A stretch of 64,000 nt of DNA, taken from NCBI RefSeq assembly GCF_003696315.1, contig NZ_RFFN01000002.1, positions 275,598 through 339,597 of the forward strand, read 5' to 3'. Shown here one piece after another: positions 61,482 to 64,000 of this stretch (its first letter is position 1; every line of letters starts with the position of its first letter). The notes under the pieces were generated by a model, which was not told the DNA's origin, did not search any database, and was given only the letters and a program-made list of their open reading frames with translations. The DNA comes from Pseudomonas songnenensis. Its GTDB lineage: Bacteria; Pseudomonadota; Gammaproteobacteria; Pseudomonadales; Pseudomonadaceae. Both the position numbers and the translations under genes were made by a program.

Positions 61482-62683
61482 CGCAACAGCGCCAAGGACT
61501 GATCCAGCGCGCTGAAGAAGCGCTCGAGGTCGGTTTCATCGTTGTACAGCCCGAGCGAGACGCGCGTGGCGCCATCCAGACCGAGGTGCTTCATCAGCGG
61601 CATGGCGCAGTGATTGCCGCTGCGCACGGCGATGCCCTGTTCGGTGAGCAGGTGACCCAGGTCGGCGTGATGCACGCCATCGACGACGAAGCTGGCGAGG
61701 GCGACTTGCGGGGAGCCGAGCAGGTGGATGCCGTCGCGTGCGGCAAGCCCGGCGAGCAGTTGATCATGCAATGCCTGTTCGTGGCGCTCGATCGCGGCAA
61801 CGTCGAGCCCGGCCAGATAGTCCAGCGTGGCACCGAGGCCAATGACGCCAGAGATCGGTGGCGTTCCCGCCTCGAAACCCAGTGGCGCGGCATGGAACTC
61901 GGCGCTCTGGTAGTCGGCGATCCGCACCATCTCGCCGCCGAACTGCCAGTGACGCAGCTGCAGCAGCGATTCGCCGCGGCCATAGAGCGCACCGACGCCG
62001 TCGGGCCCGTAGAGCTTGTGGCTGGACAGCACATAGAAGTCGCAGCCAAGAGTGGTCATGTCATGGCGACCATGAACCACGCCTTGCGCACCATCGACGA
62101 CAGTCAGCGCGCCCTGTGCCTTGGCCAGGCGCAGCAGCGGGTCGAGCGGCTGCCAGCAGCCGAGCACGTTGGACAGCTGACTCACTGCCAGCAGCCGCGT
62201 GCGCGGGCCGATCAGCGCGGCAGCCGCAGTGAGGTCGATACGCCCGGAGGCATCGATGGGCAACACCTGCAACCTGGCATTGCGACGTTTGGCCAGCTGT
62301 TGCCAGGGCAGCAGATTGGCGTGATGTTCGAGGGCGCTGATGACGATCTCATCGCCGGCTTCGATCAGGTGCTCCAGTCCGTAGGCGAGCAGATTCAGAG
62401 CTTCGGTTGCGCCGCGGGTGAAGACGATTTCCGTCGGGCAGGCGGCATTCAACCACTTGGCCACCTTGATGCGGGCGTCTTCGTAGGCACGGGTGGCGCG
62501 TTCGGCAGGTTGGTGCTGGGCACGGTGCACGTTGGCCGCACCGCAGGTGTAGTAGCCGCTGAGGGCATCGATCAGCGCCTGCGGCTTCTGAGCCGTGGCG
62601 GCGCTGTCGAGGTAGGTCTGGCCTTGCGCTTCGAGCACCGCCAGAGCGGGGAAGTCGGCACGCCAGGGAGAGAGCAGGGCCAT
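61478..62683 (-). CDS. csdA: Cysteine desulfurase, CsdA/SufS type
   Basis: The 401-aa PLP enzyme releases sulfur from cysteine for Fe-S clusters and thio-modifications. The PLP Lys is in SSHKLYGPDG, and the active-site Cys is in RSGNHCAMP near the end. It is a group II enzyme by the SufS-like loop. ATG 62683 has GGAGG 10 bases upstream; the frame is open to 62731 without support. The csdE partner is coupled downstream. Confidence 0.9.
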   Translation of the reverse strand: MALLSPWRADFPALAVLEAQGQTYLDSAATAQKPQALIDALSGYYTCGAANVHRAQHQPAERATRAYEDARIKVAKWLNAACPTEIVFTRGATEALNLLAYGLEHLIEAGDEIVISALEHHANLLPWQQLAKRRNARLQVLPIDASGRIDLTAAAALIGPRTRLLAVSQLSNVLGCWQPLDPLLRLAKAQGALTVVDGAQGVVHGRHDMTTLGCDFYVLSSHKLYGPDGVGALYGRGESLLQLRHWQFGGEMVRIADYQSAEFHAAPLGFEAGTPPISGVIGLGATLDYLAGLDVAAIERHEQALHDQLLAGLAARDGIHLLGSPQVALASFVVDGVHHADLGHLLTEQGIAVRSGNHCAMPLMKHLGLDGATRVSLGLYNDETDLERFFSALDQSLALLR

Positions 62684-62758
62684 AAGCGGCGAACCTCCAG
62701 CTGCAGGGGATGCGGCAAGGCAGGCGCTCATGGCTCGCAGCTTGCCGCTGCTCCTGCG

Positions 62759-63793
62759 TCAGTTATGCGCGTGCAGCGCCTCGTTCAACTCGATGGCCGA
62801 CTTGTGAGTCTTGCACTCCACTGCGCCGGTCTGTGAGTTGCGACGGAACAGCAGGTCACCCTGGCCGGCCAGTTCGCGGGCCTTGACCACTTTGACCAGC
62901 TGATCGTTCTCATCGAGCAGGCTGACCTTGGTTCCGGCGGTGATGTACAGGCCGGATTCCACGGTGTTGCGGTCGCCCAGCGGAATGCCGATGCCCGCAT
63001 TCGCGCCGATCAGGCAGCCCTCGCCAACGGAAATCACGATGTTGCCGCCACCGGAGAGCGTGCCCATCGTGGAGCAGCCGCCACCCAGATCCGAACCCTT
63101 GCCGACGAACACGCCGGCCGAGACGCGGCCTTCGATCATCCCCGGACCCTGGGTGCCAGCATTGAAGTTGATGAAGCCCTCGTGCATGACGGTGGTGCCT
63201 TCACCCACATAGGCGCCGAGGCGCACGCGGGCGGTGTCGGCGATGCGCACGCCGGCCGGTACGACGTAATCGGTCATCTTCGGGAACTTGTCTACCGAGA
63301 AGACTTCCAGCAGATCGCCCTTCAGGCGCGCTTCCAGTTGGCGCTCGGCAAGCTCGCTCAGGTCCACGGCGCCCTGGTTGGTCCAGGCGACGTTCGGCAG
63401 CAGCGGGAAGATGCCAGTCAGGTTCAGACCGTGCGGCTTGGCCAGACGGTGGGAGAGCAGGTGCAGCTTGAGGTACGCCTCGGGGGTCGAGCTCAGCGGT
63501 GCGTCTTCGGCCAGCAGGGTCGCGACCAGCGGGCGCTGGCTCTCGGCCAGGCGGGTCAGCAAGGCGTACTGAGTGGCATCGAGCGGCTTGAGCGCATCGG
63601 CCAGCTGGGCTGCCTGGCTGGTCGTGATGGTGATGGCCTGATTGCCACCGGCGTAGCCGAGCAGCGGGGCAACGGCAGCTACCAGCTCGCCGGCCGGCTT
63701 CAGCAGTGGCTGGGCATAGAAGACTTCCAGCCAGTCGCCCTGGCGGTTCTGGGTGCCGACGCCAAAGGCGAGGCTGAATAGGGTTGCGGACAT
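62759..63793 (-). CDS. dapD: Tetrahydrodipicolinate N-succinyltransferase
   Basis: This 344-aa enzyme catalyses a step of the lysine/diaminopimelate pathway using succinyl-CoA. Left-handed beta-helix hexapeptides dominate the C-terminal half (GVFVGKGSDLGGG, GGGNIVISVGEGCLIGANAGIG). This is the longer pseudomonad/actinobacterial DapD type with a 140-residue N-terminal domain. An ArsC-family gene lies upstream, as in many pseudomonads. Confidence 0.92.
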   Translation of the reverse strand: MSATLFSLAFGVGTQNRQGDWLEVFYAQPLLKPAGELVAAVAPLLGYAGGNQAITITTSQAAQLADALKPLDATQYALLTRLAESQRPLVATLLAEDAPLSSTPEAYLKLHLLSHRLAKPHGLNLTGIFPLLPNVAWTNQGAVDLSELAERQLEARLKGDLLEVFSVDKFPKMTDYVVPAGVRIADTARVRLGAYVGEGTTVMHEGFINFNAGTQGPGMIEGRVSAGVFVGKGSDLGGGCSTMGTLSGGGNIVISVGEGCLIGANAGIGIPLGDRNTVESGLYITAGTKVSLLDENDQLVKVVKARELAGQGDLLFRRNSQTGAVECKTHKSAIELNEALHAHN

Positions 63794-63836
63794 AGGATTT
63801 CCTTTTTTGTCGGCCGCGCCGTCTGGTGGGCGGCTA

Positions 63837-64000
63837 TCAGTTCGGCGCCGCCACTGCGGCAGCGTAAAGATCTGGCTTGAAGCCGATCAGGGTTCTATCG
63901 CCCAGGTCGAGTACAGGGCGTTTTATCATCGACGGTTGGGCCAACATCAGCTCGATGGCCCGGGCCTGGTCAAGATCGGCCTTTGCAGCGTCGTCCAGCT
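63837..64000 (-). CDS. ArsC/Spx-family reductase-like protein (3' end only)
   Basis: The last 54 codons are in the window. They read LDDAAKADLDQARAIELMLAQ as the final helices and SMIKRPVLDLGDRTLIGFKPDLY, the family's strand and loop that hold the conserved Arg. The relation is to YffB/ArsC-like proteins commonly encoded next to dapD. The N-terminus, with the active-site Cys, lies outside the window. Confidence 0.8.
   Translation of the reverse strand, partial: LDDAAKADLDQARAIELMLAQPSMIKRPVLDLGDRTLIGFKPDLYAAAVAAPN

Overview
The window is GC-rich, gene-dense chromosomal DNA from a gammaproteobacterium, most likely a Pseudomonas of the stutzeri group (Stutzerimonas). That placement is inferred from the gene content: a tsdB-tsdA thiosulfate dehydrogenase pair of the P. 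stutzeri type, metR/metE, csdA/csdE/dapD/arsC-family order, and typical Pseudomonas regulators. I found no tRNA, rRNA, insertion sequence or CRISPR array.

Layout. 1-2.1 kb: start of a secreted protein, then an alpha/beta hydrolase and a 2-oxoglutarate/Fe(II) oxygenase in one operon. 2.1-12.4 kb: a signalling block with three hybrid histidine kinases that all end in a receiver domain, one of them translationally coupled to a KaiC-like double ATPase, plus an ABC1/UbiB kinase and a short-chain dehydrogenase. 12.4-15 kb: gamma-glutamyltransferase and a VOC protein. 15-18.55 kb: an AT-richer island holding a PD-(D/E)XK-like orphan, a WYL-domain regulator, and a divergent two-gene operon of unknown function behind tandem inverted repeats. 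18.6-20.6 kb: LysR, VOC protein, glutathione transferase. 20.7-24.3 kb: OprB porin and a PQQ-haem alcohol dehydrogenase. 24.5-34 kb: an acetoin / 2,3-butanediol catabolic operon with its sigma-54 activator AcoR, a -24/-12 promoter and palindromic upstream sites. 34-41 kb: SGNH-type hydrolase, quinone-reductase-like dehydrogenase, RNA methyltransferase, retropepsin-like protease, LysR+TetR, Tsx channel. 41.4-45.8 kb: a complete curli system (csgD-E-F-G, csgB-A) with an 18-repeat CsgA. 46-64 kb: LysE exporter, VOC, SDR, metR, exoD, metE, glpD, ybaK, MASE2-GGDEF cyclase, DUF2892 and ankyrin proteins, tsdB-tsdA, a FabH-like synthase, csdE-csdA, dapD and the 3' end of an ArsC/Spx-family gene.

How the parts work together. 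The acetoin operon encodes E1 alpha and beta, a free-standing lipoyl carrier, a lipoyl-less E2 core, a lipoate ligase to charge the carrier, butanediol dehydrogenase, and a periplasmic GMC flavoprotein with a Tat-exported small subunit. The PQQ alcohol dehydrogenase and OprB lie just downstream, so the region looks like an alcohol/diol utilisation locus. The curli genes and the diguanylate cyclase point to biofilm formation.

The best candidate for an undescribed system is the 17.2-18.5 kb unit: a WYL regulator of the type that controls phage-defence loci, twin operators, and two overlapping genes. The second protein (220 aa) reads by eye like an FtsZ fold that has lost its GTPase motifs. This is inference from the sequence alone and needs a profile or structure search.
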